DNA of 64,000 bases from Pseudomonas putida NBRC 14164 (GTDB lineage: Bacteria; Pseudomonadota; Gammaproteobacteria; Pseudomonadales; Pseudomonadaceae), in contig NC_021505.1 of the NCBI RefSeq assembly GCF_000412675.1, positions 5,450,501 through 5,514,500 on the forward strand. Direction: 5' to 3'. Both the position numbers and the translations under genes were made by a program. A model generated the notes under the pieces. It saw nothing but the letters and a program-made list of their open reading frames with translations, did no database searches and was not told the origin of the DNA. This document shows positions 8,860 through 16,432 of the stretch, one piece after another. Each line of letters starts with the position of its first letter. Position 1 is the stretch's first letter.

Positions 8860-9786
8860 TTAGATTTCTTGCAAGGCTCTCGGACGAGAGCTGCGCTGCT
8901 CAGCGGTCGCTTCTGGAGCTGCTTGCAGCTGGAAATCAAAATTCAGCTCTGCGTAACGGCCTGGCACACCACGCGCACCATCCTCTCGGAAGACAATCTC
9001 TCCAACCAACCCATCACGAGTGGCATAGGCGAAATCGTCCCAGAGGTATTTCTCTCCAGACAAGTTGATTTGTGTAGTCAGGTGGCGGTGACCAGGTGCC
9101 GAGATGAAGAAGTGAATATGCGCCGGTCGCTGCCCATGCCGGCCAAGCAGATCCAGACACTCCTGGGTTGGCCCTTGAGGATCGCACCCATAGCCGGATG
9201 GCACAATGGAGCGGGCACGGTAGCGTCCCTCCGCATCTGTGATGATTCGCCGACGCAGATTGTATTCAGATTGGCTCTGATCGAAGAACGAGTATGTGCC
9301 ACAAGTGTTGGCATGCCACAGATCCACGGTAGCGCCTTCAACTGGCTTCCCGTTCGGATCCAGAACCTGGCCTTCCAGGAACATCACTGTGGCCTTGTGC
9401 TCTTCCGCGCCATCGTCCATACGTACTTCGCCGTGAGCTATCGGCGCACCCGCGACATAGAGTGGGCCTTCAATGGTGCGTGGCGTGCCACCAGTGTGGC
9501 CAGCCTGAGCATCCTTGGCGTCTTGCAACAGGTCGAGGAAGTGCTCAATGCCAAGCCCTGCAACCAGAAGACCAGCTTCTCCACGGCCACCTAGACGATT
9601 CAGATAATCAACTGCGAACCAGAATTCATCTTCTGTGATTTCCAGGTCTTCGATCAGTCGCGCGGTGTCTTGCAAGACCCGTAGGATGATACTTTTGATG
9701 CGAGGGTTGCCTTCAGCGTTGCCGAAACCGGCAGCCTCTTCAAAAAATTTATGAATATCGGCAGTGTGAGATATCTTCACGGTCAT
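8860..9786 (-). CDS. catA: Catechol 1,2-dioxygenase
   Basis: Intradiol cleavage of catechol to cis,cis-muconate, the step after benABCD. The 308-residue protein has the N-terminal dimerisation helices and the catalytic beta-sandwich. The Fe(III) ligands fall at Tyr165 (GTYSFFD), Tyr199 (PSGYG), His223 and His225 (PAHIHFF), as expected for the family. The start at 9786 is preceded by GAGG at 8 bases. It is last in the minus-strand run benABCD-catA, after a 143-base gap from benD, an arrangement like catA2 in P. putida. The muconate genes catB and catC are not here, so muconate must be handled by chromosomal genes. Confidence 0.95.
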   Translation of the reverse strand: MTVKISHTADIHKFFEEAAGFGNAEGNPRIKSIILRVLQDTARLIEDLEITEDEFWFAVDYLNRLGGRGEAGLLVAGLGIEHFLDLLQDAKDAQAGHTGGTPRTIEGPLYVAGAPIAHGEVRMDDGAEEHKATVMFLEGQVLDPNGKPVEGATVDLWHANTCGTYSFFDQSQSEYNLRRRIITDAEGRYRARSIVPSGYGCDPQGPTQECLDLLGRHGQRPAHIHFFISAPGHRHLTTQINLSGEKYLWDDFAYATRDGLVGEIVFREDGARGVPGRYAELNFDFQLQAAPEATAEQRSSRPRALQEI

Positions 9787-9929
9787 TTTCGTAGGCCTCG
9801 TATTGTTTTAATAGAAACGCGAATGGCAGGTGTTTACTGCGGATAGATGAAGGTAGCGACGCACTTCCTCTGGTCGGCTCGATAGATGATTGGGCGCGTC
9901 GCTGTGATGACTGAAGGAGTTCGTACATC

Positions 9930-10688
9930 TCAACCCAGGTCGCCACCGCCTACAGGAAGCGTGACCCCTGTGATGTAGGAAGCATCATCTGAAGCGAGGA
10001 AGAGGATCGCTCCGACTTGCTCCTCAATGCTCCCGTAACGCTTCATCAGGCTGCTGCTGATGGTTTGATCAACGATTTGTTGATACCAAACTTTCTCTTC
10101 GTTGCTTTGCTCTTCGGCGTTGCGGGGAATGCGTCGGGGCGGGGCTTCAGTACCCCCTGGAGCAGTAGCATTGACCCGTACACCCCGCTCGGCTGTCTCG
10201 AATGCAAGACAGGCAGTCAATGCATTGACTCCACCCTTCGCAGCCCCATAAGGGACGCGATTGACCCCACGAGTAGCGATCGACGAAACGTTCACGATCG
10301 CACCGCTGCCTTTCTTTAGCATGTGTGGAAGCGCCGCATGACAGCACCACAATGTGGGGAACAAAGATCGACGAACCTCTGCCTCGATCTGCTGAGTATC
10401 GTAATGCTCGAAAGGCTTGGCCCAGATAGTGCCGCCTACGTTGTTAACCAGGATGTCGAGCTTGCCGAACTTTTCAACCGCTGCGTCCATGACGCGCGAG
10501 CAGTCTTCATGCAGTTCGAGATCGGCCGTAAGGGTAAGCATGCCCTCGCCGGTCATTTCGTGGACGAGAGGAGAGCGATCCACTGCAACTACTCGCGCAC
10601 CTTCAGTCTTGAGTTGCTCACAAACCGCCCGTCCAATTCCCTGGGCAGCTCCGGTCACTAAAGCGACCTTGCCATCAAATCGGTTCAT
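9930..10688 (-). CDS. benD: Benzoate cis-diol dehydrogenase (SDR family)
   Basis: Oxidises and decarboxylates 1,6-dihydroxycyclohexa-2,4-diene-1-carboxylate to catechol with NAD+. The 252-residue short-chain dehydrogenase has the cofactor motif TGAAQGIG (residues 12-19), NNVGG (82-86), the catalytic Ser135/136 region and Tyr147-x3-Lys151. I start it at the ATG at 10688, preceded by GGGAG; a longer frame to 10802 would run almost back to the end of benC and lacks family similarity. It follows benC by 118 bases. Confidence 0.92.
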   Translation of the reverse strand: MNRFDGKVALVTGAAQGIGRAVCEQLKTEGARVVAVDRSPLVHEMTGEGMLTLTADLELHEDCSRVMDAAVEKFGKLDILVNNVGGTIWAKPFEHYDTQQIEAEVRRSLFPTLWCCHAALPHMLKKGSGAIVNVSSIATRGVNRVPYGAAKGGVNALTACLAFETAERGVRVNATAPGGTEAPPRRIPRNAEEQSNEEKVWYQQIVDQTISSSLMKRYGSIEEQVGAILFLASDDASYITGVTLPVGGGDLG

Positions 10689-10806
10689 CACTATGACTCC
10701 CTGACCTGCTCCCAACTGAATTGTGGGAGCACTTGGCGCATGACGATTGAAGCCTGAAATAAAAAGGGGGACGTCCACACCCGCACGATGGGACGCCCCC
10801 AAAAAA

Positions 10807-11817
10807 TCATGAAGCGGGTGCGAATTTCTCGTAGTAGAAATTGGCCGGCGTGAAACCTTGCTCGCGGATGTAGTGATTGACGGCCTCTACCATGGGAGGC
10901 GGCCCACACAGGTACACATCAACATCACCATCGTTGAGATGACCGCGCTCAATATGCTGAGTGACGAACCCCTTTTTCGGATGCTGGCTCTCTGGATTTG
11001 CCACGCATGCACTAAAGGTGAAGTTCGGAATGAGATCGGCCAGCGCCTGCAGACGATCGAGCCCGACCAGGTCGAAGTCGTTGGTGACTCCGTAGATCAG
11101 GTGTAACGGATGATCACTACCCTGCTCCGCGATCCTCTCCAGCATCGCGGTGAACGGAGCCAGGCCGGTGCCACCCGCCAGGAGAAGAAGTGGACGCTCG
11201 ATTGGCCGTAAGTAAAAGCTTCCCAACGGCCCTGCCAAACTCATGGTGTCACCGACTTTAGCTTTCCCGGTCAGGAAACTGCTCATCAGACCACCTGGCA
11301 CATTTCGAATCAGAAAGCTGACTTCGCCTTCTTTCTGCAAGGTACTGAATGAGTATGCGCGGCTGTGCTCCGTGCCAGGCACGCTCAAGTTGACGTATTG
11401 CCCAGGCAGGAAGGACAGGCGAGCTAAGGATTCGCCCTTGATGGACAGCGCAATAGTGCTCTTAGAAAGCTGCTCCAGCCCGCTAATGCTTCCCTGGTAG
11501 CTGGACTGTTCGATTTTGCAGACCAATGAAGACGCTGGAACACTGATGACACAGTCACTTTCCGCACGCATCTGGCAGGTCAGCACATAGCCTTCTGCGA
11601 TTTCATCTTCGCTCAGGGCATCTTCAATGAAGTTGTCACCCAGGTCATAACGTCCGAATTCAGCCCTGCATTTACAGGTGCCGCAGGCCCCATCGCGGCA
11701 ATCGAGCGGGATGTTTACACCTTGGCGGTAGGCGGCATCAGCCACCGTTTCATTGCCAGTGGCCTCGATAAAGCGGGTAACCCCGTCCTCGAAATTCAGT
11801 GCGATCTGGAAGCTCAT
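10807..11817 (-). CDS. benC: Benzoate 1,2-dioxygenase electron-transfer component
   Basis: Passes electrons from NADH through FAD and a plant-type [2Fe-2S] cluster to the BenAB oxygenase. In the 336-residue protein the ferredoxin domain has Cys40, Cys45, Cys48 and Cys81; the flavin domain has RAYS (153-156); the NAD domain has GGTGLAP from residue 215 and CGPPPM near the end. The ferredoxin-first order is that of the BenC/XylZ/AntC group. It lies 55 bases downstream of benB. Confidence 0.94.
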   Translation of the reverse strand: MSFQIALNFEDGVTRFIEATGNETVADAAYRQGVNIPLDCRDGACGTCKCRAEFGRYDLGDNFIEDALSEDEIAEGYVLTCQMRAESDCVISVPASSLVCKIEQSSYQGSISGLEQLSKSTIALSIKGESLARLSFLPGQYVNLSVPGTEHSRAYSFSTLQKEGEVSFLIRNVPGGLMSSFLTGKAKVGDTMSLAGPLGSFYLRPIERPLLLLAGGTGLAPFTAMLERIAEQGSDHPLHLIYGVTNDFDLVGLDRLQALADLIPNFTFSACVANPESQHPKKGFVTQHIERGHLNDGDVDVYLCGPPPMVEAVNHYIREQGFTPANFYYEKFAPAS

Positions 11818-11872
11818 GTTGCACCTCGCAAACGAGCCTCAGCACCTCGGCTTCGGCTCGCTCTACCTCATC

Positions 11873-12358
11873 TCAGATGTGATAAACGTCGATGACCTGA
11901 CGCACGTAGTCGTTCTTCAGCACTACCTTCTTGGCCTTGATCAGCGGCTGCTCGCCGCGCAGATCGAGGGTGTAGAAGCTGGTACCGAAGTAACTGTCGG
12001 TGGTCTTGTAGCGGAAGCTCAAGGTGTGCCAGTTGAAACGAACCTTGCACATACCATCGCCTTGCTCGACGATCTCGATGTTGCTGATGTTGTGTGAAGT
12101 GCGGGTATCCGGAATGGTCGCACTGGAACGCTCAGTCTTGATACGGAACACGCGGTCTTCCAGGCCGCCACGGTTACCGTACCAGATCAGCGAGATTTCG
12201 CTTTGCGGGTCTTCGGTGAGCTTGTCGTCGTCATCCCAGGAAGGCATCCAGAAGCTTGCATCGACGGCGTAGAGCTCAAGCCACTGATCCCACTGGGCAT
12301 CGTCCAGGTAGCGCGCTTCGCGGAAGAGGAAGTCGCGCACGGTTTCATAAAGGCTCAT
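11873..12358 (-). CDS. benB: Benzoate 1,2-dioxygenase small subunit
   Basis: Beta subunit of the ring-hydroxylating dioxygenase; structural partner of BenA in the alpha3beta3 enzyme. The 161 residues match the family length (about 161-162), with the typical YVVD-like core (DASFWMPSW, LIWYGNRGGLEDRV, DTRTSHNISNIE). The start at 12358 overlaps the benA stop by four bases (ATGA), which indicates translational coupling; the longer upstream frame is inside benA and is not used. Confidence 0.94.
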   Translation of the reverse strand: MSLYETVRDFLFREARYLDDAQWDQWLELYAVDASFWMPSWDDDDKLTEDPQSEISLIWYGNRGGLEDRVFRIKTERSSATIPDTRTSHNISNIEIVEQGDGMCKVRFNWHTLSFRYKTTDSYFGTSFYTLDLRGEQPLIKAKKVVLKNDYVRQVIDVYHI

Positions 12359-13713
12359 TGCACAGCCTCCACGGGGATCAGTTGCTGTTCGTCCTTGAGG
12401 GCTTGAATCATGGTGTCCTGCCAATATTTGTGCTGCAGCACAAATAGGCCCTCATCCTCTGTACGGACGCCGGACATGAGCGGTCTGAGCTCAATCTCCT
12501 TGGCCGCCTCGTCAGCGCCTTCTACCCAGTGCTCGGCGCCTCGCGACATGTCGTTCCAGCCGATACCGCCGCCGTAGCCGGTCTGACATGAGCGGAACTC
12601 TTCCAGGTCGTCCGGGGTGGCCATGCCACTGACGTTGAAGAAGTCTTCGTACTGGCGAATGCGCTTAGCACGGGCATCGGCACTCTCGCCTTTCGGCGCG
12701 ATGCAGTAGATGGTGATTTCGGTCTTGTTTACCGAAATTGGTCGGGCAACGCGGATCTGAGAGCTGAACTGATCCATCAGGTACACGTTCGGGTACAGGC
12801 ACAGGTTGCGCGAGTTCTGAATCATCCAGTCTGCGCGGGCTTGGCCGAAATCTTGAGCCAGTTGGTCACGGCGCTCATAAGCTGGGCGATCCTCGGGGTT
12901 CGCCCAACGCGTCCAGAGCAGCAGGTGTCCATGGTCGAAGGAATAGAAACCACCACCCTGCTTAGCCCAAGAGCCGGCGCTCATGGTTTTAATTTCGTCG
13001 CCTGCCTCGCGCTGCTTGCGCTGGTTCTGGGTGGCGGCGTAATTCCAGTGCACGGAGCTGACGTGATAGCCGTCGGCACCGTTCTCAGCAGTCAGCTTCC
13101 AGTTGCCCTCGTAGATGTACGAGCTGGCACCGCGCAGTACTTCCAGACCTTCTGGCGACTGGTCGACGATCATGTCGATAATCTTTGCCGACTCGCCCAG
13201 GTGCTCGACCAGCGGTTTCACATCGACATTCAGACTGCCAAACAGGAAGCCCCGGTACGACTCGAATCGTGCCACCTTGGTCAGGTCGTGGGAGCCGTCG
13301 CAGTTGAAACTGTCTGGGTAGCCGGCATTGCTCGGGTCTTTGACTTTGAGCAGCTTGCCGCTGTTGTTGAACGTCCAGCCATGGAACGGGCAGGTGTAGC
13401 TGGAACGGTTGCCTCGCTTGTGCCGGCACAGCATGGCACCACGGTGGCTGCAAGCGTTGAGGAAGGCATTGAGTTCCCCGTCCTTGTTGCGCGCGATGAA
13501 GATCGGCTGACGCCCCATGGTGAGGCTCAGGAAATCATTCTTTTCGGGGATCTGGCTTTCATGCGCCAAGTAGATCCAATTGCCCTCGAAGATATGCTTC
13601 ATCTCCAAGTCGAACAGACGCGGGTCGGTGAACATCTCGCGCTTACAACGGTAGACGCCCTTTTCGCGATCGTCTTCGAGCATGGAATTTAGGTAGTCGA
13701 ATCCCAGGGACAT
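12355..13713 (-). CDS. benA: Benzoate 1,2-dioxygenase large subunit
   Basis: Catalytic alpha subunit that converts benzoate to the cis-1,2-diol. In 452 residues, the Rieske centre is Cys88-x-His90 and Cys108-x2-His111; the mononuclear iron site includes His217 and His222, with bridging Asp214 (DGYHVSSVH). Overall it resembles BenA/XylX more than AntA by recall, but the substrate range (benzoate, toluates) is not decided by sequence. ATG 13713 is chosen over a TTG at 13728 because GGAGA lies nine bases upstream of the ATG. It heads the benABCD-catA run behind a Pm-like control region, and an AACAATAACAA stretch precedes its ribosome-binding site. Confidence 0.94.
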   Translation of the reverse strand: MSLGFDYLNSMLEDDREKGVYRCKREMFTDPRLFDLEMKHIFEGNWIYLAHESQIPEKNDFLSLTMGRQPIFIARNKDGELNAFLNACSHRGAMLCRHKRGNRSSYTCPFHGWTFNNSGKLLKVKDPSNAGYPDSFNCDGSHDLTKVARFESYRGFLFGSLNVDVKPLVEHLGESAKIIDMIVDQSPEGLEVLRGASSYIYEGNWKLTAENGADGYHVSSVHWNYAATQNQRKQREAGDEIKTMSAGSWAKQGGGFYSFDHGHLLLWTRWANPEDRPAYERRDQLAQDFGQARADWMIQNSRNLCLYPNVYLMDQFSSQIRVARPISVNKTEITIYCIAPKGESADARAKRIRQYEDFFNVSGMATPDDLEEFRSCQTGYGGGIGWNDMSRGAEHWVEGADEAAKEIELRPLMSGVRTEDEGLFVLQHKYWQDTMIQALKDEQQLIPVEAVQ

Positions 13714-13728
13714 GGCCAGGGTCTCCAA

Positions 13729-13739
13729 TTGTTATTGTT
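13729..13739 (-). promoter_or_regulatory. Hfq/Crc-type motif at benA start
   Basis: Minus strand AACAATAACAA contains two overlapping AAnAAnAA matches, directly 5' of the TTGGAGA ribosome-binding site. The TOL Pm leader has a comparable AACAATAATAA string (from memory). Confidence 0.6.
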
Positions 13740-13813
13740 CAGGCCAGCCAAGGTTAGGGTTGCCATACATGGAGGGATATCCAGCTAATGCAGAGACGTG
13801 TCCACTTTTTGCA
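13740..13813 (-). promoter_or_regulatory. Pm-like benA promoter with tandem XylS/BenR boxes
   Basis: On the minus strand TGCAAAAAGTGGACA (13799-13813) and TGCATTAGCTGGATA (13778-13792) are separated by six bases. Both fit the XylS half-site TGCA-N6-GGNTA; the promoter-proximal copy is perfect and the distal copy differs at one base. The two-box spacing equals that of the TOL Pm promoter. About 18 bases beyond the proximal box comes CCCTAACCT, at the position of the Pm -10 element. The transcript start and the activating protein are inferred; the regulator at 365-1324 is the obvious candidate. Confidence 0.75.
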
Positions 13814-14115
13814 TCCATCATTTGAGGACAAAGCACCAACGAAGGGTGCGGATCGGGCAAATGCGGTGACGTGTGACCACTTCCGTCGGTGGGTCGGGTG
13901 TAACCAAATGAAGACGACCTCCTACTGACCCTGCAGCTCCTCCTAGCTTGAACGTGAGACGGCCAGCCTCTCACAAAAGTCGCCAACTCCTGTGGCCTGA
14001 GGTTTCGAAGGTGTCTCTACCTCCGCCGCCACGTGCTTAGCGCAGAGAGCTAGAAAAAAGCGGCCTACATCTTGCTTACGCTGAAAATTCAGAGCGAAGT
14101 GGGAGGTTAAGTAAC
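13814..14115. other. Intergenic region between benA control region and LuxR gene
   Basis: About 300 bases without a gene. It must hold the promoter of the divergent LuxR-type gene. GGGAGG just before 14116 serves as that gene's ribosome-binding site. I see no further named element. Confidence 0.5.
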
Positions 14116-14814
14116 ATGCATGCTGCCCTAAGAGCCGATGAAATTGACTGCATGGCGGAGATCGTCTGGTTGCTTTGCGAACACAGAGGCAAGGCTGAAG
14201 CACGCCCCGCAGTACTTGGCCTGATTGCAAAACTGCTCAATGCTGACTACACGTCATCGTTCATCTGGAGTGAGGATTTGCAGCGCTCAACTCGCCGCTG
14301 CTCAGTCAATATCAGCGAGCAGTTACTGCATGAGTACGATCAACACCACCACCAGTACGACCTCGTCACGCCAACGATGCATCAAGTTGGTCATGCCGCC
14401 AATGTCGACAGTGCGATCAAACGCTCCACATTGCTGAACAGCCAGTTTTACTCTGAGTTTTTGAAGCCAGCCGGTATGTTCCACGGCATCAACGTATACT
14501 TCAAAGACAACCATCAGGACGTCGGCGACCTGCGGATCTGGAGGGGTGCTGGCGACCCACCGTTCTGTGAACGCGACGAACAAATCCTCAAAGATCTTAC
14601 ACCTTATTTCGTTAGGTCACTATCAGCCCAAAAATCTGAGGCCAGACTGTCGCAGCGGGAAATGGATGTTGCAAAATTGGTCGCTAATGGTGCAAGTGAT
14701 AAGCAGGTTGCACTAATCTTGGGCATATCCTTTACAACTGTTCGCACACATTTGAACAATGCTATGAAAAAGTTTAAATGCACTAATCGCACACAACTGT
14801 CTCGCCACTTCTGA
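14116..14814 (+). CDS. LuxR-family transcriptional regulator
   Basis: A 232-residue regulator. The C-terminal 60 residues form a LuxR/GerE helix-turn-helix (LSQREMDVAKLVANGASDKQ, then LGISFTTVRTHLNNAMKKF). The N-terminal 165 residues look like a small-ligand sensing domain (GAF/PAS-like), without receiver or autoinducer-domain hallmarks that I recognise. GGGAGG precedes the start. It diverges from benA and lies 90 bases before the exported amidase on the same strand, so either unit could be its target. Ligand unknown. Confidence 0.75.
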   Translation: MHAALRADEIDCMAEIVWLLCEHRGKAEARPAVLGLIAKLLNADYTSSFIWSEDLQRSTRRCSVNISEQLLHEYDQHHHQYDLVTPTMHQVGHAANVDSAIKRSTLLNSQFYSEFLKPAGMFHGINVYFKDNHQDVGDLRIWRGAGDPPFCERDEQILKDLTPYFVRSLSAQKSEARLSQREMDVAKLVANGASDKQVALILGISFTTVRTHLNNAMKKFKCTNRTQLSRHF

Positions 14815-14861
14815 CGCCTCCTCAATCTTAAGGAGTTTCACATCCCTGCAGGCTCGCTAAG

Positions 14862-14891
14862 GTAATCACACGGCATCAACGCCGTGATTAC
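14862..14891 (+). repeat. Inverted repeat just before the amidase ribosome-binding site
   Basis: GTAATCACACGGC (14862-14874) and GCCGTGATTAC (14881-14891) pair around ATCAAC, with a two-base bulge. The right arm abuts the AAGGA ribosome-binding site (14892-14896). It may be a regulator operator or an mRNA hairpin controlling amidase translation; there is no T-run, so it is not an ordinary terminator. Confidence 0.6.
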
Positions 14892-14904
14892 AAGGATAAG
14901 AGCC

Positions 14905-16413
14905 ATGCATTACCAACGCTGGATGAAAAGTGCGCCTTTTGCACTGCTTGCTCTGTCATCCACCACAATCGCTGCTCCACTCGCTGACCCGACTCTGCTT
15001 TCCGCCTCGGAGGCGGCCAAGCAGATCTGCACAAAGCAGATTTCCAGTCGCGAACTTCTGGATGCCTACGTCGCCCGCATCGATAGCCATCAGAATCTCA
15101 ATGCCTTCATCACGGTTGACATGAAAGCAGCCAGGTTGAAGGCGGACGCTTACGATCAGAGAATCAAAAACGGTGAAGCCTGCCTTCCTCTCGGGGGCGT
15201 CCCTATCGCTATCAAGGACAACATCCAGGTGGTCGGATTCCCAAATACTGCAGGCACTCCGGCCCTGAAGGCTTATCTTCCGACGAAAAATGCACCAATT
15301 ATCGATCCACTGGAGAATGCCGGTGCAATAATCGTTGGTAAAGCCAACATGCAAGAGCTGGCCTATGGCACTTCCGGCTACAACACAGCATTCCACGTCA
15401 AGGACACAGTAGGTGTCAGAAACGCTTACGATCAAAGCCGCATTGCAGGTGGGTCATCCTCGGGCAGTGCAAGCGCCGTAGGCGCTCGACTCGTAGCAGC
15501 GGCACTGGGAACTGATACCGGCGGTTCCGTAAGACAACCGGCAGCGCTAAATGGGATCGTTGGGCTTCGCCCTACGGTAGGTCGTTATAGTCAGACCGGT
15601 ATTACCCCCATCTCTCCTACTCGTGACACCGCAGGCCCCATGGCTCGTACCGTGGCAGACGTCATTCTGATGGACTCAATTATTACTGGAGAGAAAACCG
15701 CAACCCCACCAAACGTTAAGGAAATTCGACTAGGGATACCAAATGAATTTTGGGGTGACTTGTCTCCGGAGGTTGCAGCCAGGTCTGAAGCCGTAATCAA
15801 AAAACTGAAAGACGCAGGCGTAAAACTGGTTCCGTTATCGATGCCCGACATCCATGCATTGAATCAGAAAGTCGGCATGCCAATGGCATTTTATGAAGGC
15901 CGGAAGTCACTGGAGCACTATCTATCCGAAAATCAAACTGGTGTGGAGCTGTCTAAGCTTGCCGCACAAATTTCAAGTCCAGATGTGAAAGTATTGTTCG
16001 AAAAATACATCCTGCCTCAAAAGATGCCTGGAACTGATGGTAAGTTGGTAGACGTAGCCGACGCCTACAAGTGGGCAACCGAAGTTGGTCAGCCCGAAAT
16101 GAAAAAAACATACACGCGAGCTTTCAAGGAATTCAAGCTCGACGCGCTTATTTTTCCAACAACTCCAGATCTTGCGATCCCAAGCAACTTAGACTCCACA
16201 TCCTTCAAGGCCTTCGGTCGTATGATCAAGAACACCGACCCTGGAAGCAACGCTGGTTTACCAGGAATAAGCCTCCCCATAGGGCTTGCGGGAGCGGCCA
16301 ACTTGCCCGTAGGCATTGAGCTCGACAGCCTTCCAGGAACTGACAAGGAGCTTCTTGCTCTAGCTCTCATGGTCGAGAAAATCGTAAACGCCCAAACACC
16401 TCCAACAAAATAA
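14905..16413 (+). CDS. Exported amidase-signature hydrolase (possible mandelamide hydrolase)
   Basis: Probably hydrolyses an aromatic amide to the acid. The 502-residue protein has a signal peptide (residues 1 to about 24, ending TIAAP) and the amidase-signature triad Lys104 (IAIKDN), Ser184 (AGGSSSG) and Ser208 (DTGGSVR). ATG 14905 follows AAGGA by eight bases; a GTG at 14884 is less likely. P. putida mdl clusters are known to carry a mandelamide hydrolase (MdlY) of this family and similar size, so context supports mandelamide as substrate, but I cannot confirm orthology. The signal peptide places it in the periplasm. The porin paralogue at 16433 follows by 19 bases. Confidence 0.82.
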   Translation: MHYQRWMKSAPFALLALSSTTIAAPLADPTLLSASEAAKQICTKQISSRELLDAYVARIDSHQNLNAFITVDMKAARLKADAYDQRIKNGEACLPLGGVPIAIKDNIQVVGFPNTAGTPALKAYLPTKNAPIIDPLENAGAIIVGKANMQELAYGTSGYNTAFHVKDTVGVRNAYDQSRIAGGSSSGSASAVGARLVAAALGTDTGGSVRQPAALNGIVGLRPTVGRYSQTGITPISPTRDTAGPMARTVADVILMDSIITGEKTATPPNVKEIRLGIPNEFWGDLSPEVAARSEAVIKKLKDAGVKLVPLSMPDIHALNQKVGMPMAFYEGRKSLEHYLSENQTGVELSKLAAQISSPDVKVLFEKYILPQKMPGTDGKLVDVADAYKWATEVGQPEMKKTYTRAFKEFKLDALIFPTTPDLAIPSNLDSTSFKAFGRMIKNTDPGSNAGLPGISLPIGLAGAANLPVGIELDSLPGTDKELLALALMVEKIVNAQTPPTK

Positions 16414-16416
16414 TAA
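16409..16416 (+). promoter_or_regulatory. Candidate Hfq/Crc motif before second porin
   Basis: AATAATAA overlaps the amidase stop codon and lies 17 bases upstream of the ATG at 16433. It continues as AATAATAATTC, the same leader start as at the other two outer-membrane protein genes. Confidence 0.5.
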
Positions 16417-16432
16417 TTCAACGAGTATCACT

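Noticed and set aside
9749..9946. Small minus-strand gene between benD and catA
   Set aside because: It overlaps both the benD 3' end and the catA 5' end, has no family similarity and no ribosome-binding site; the gap looks like ordinary intergenic sequence.
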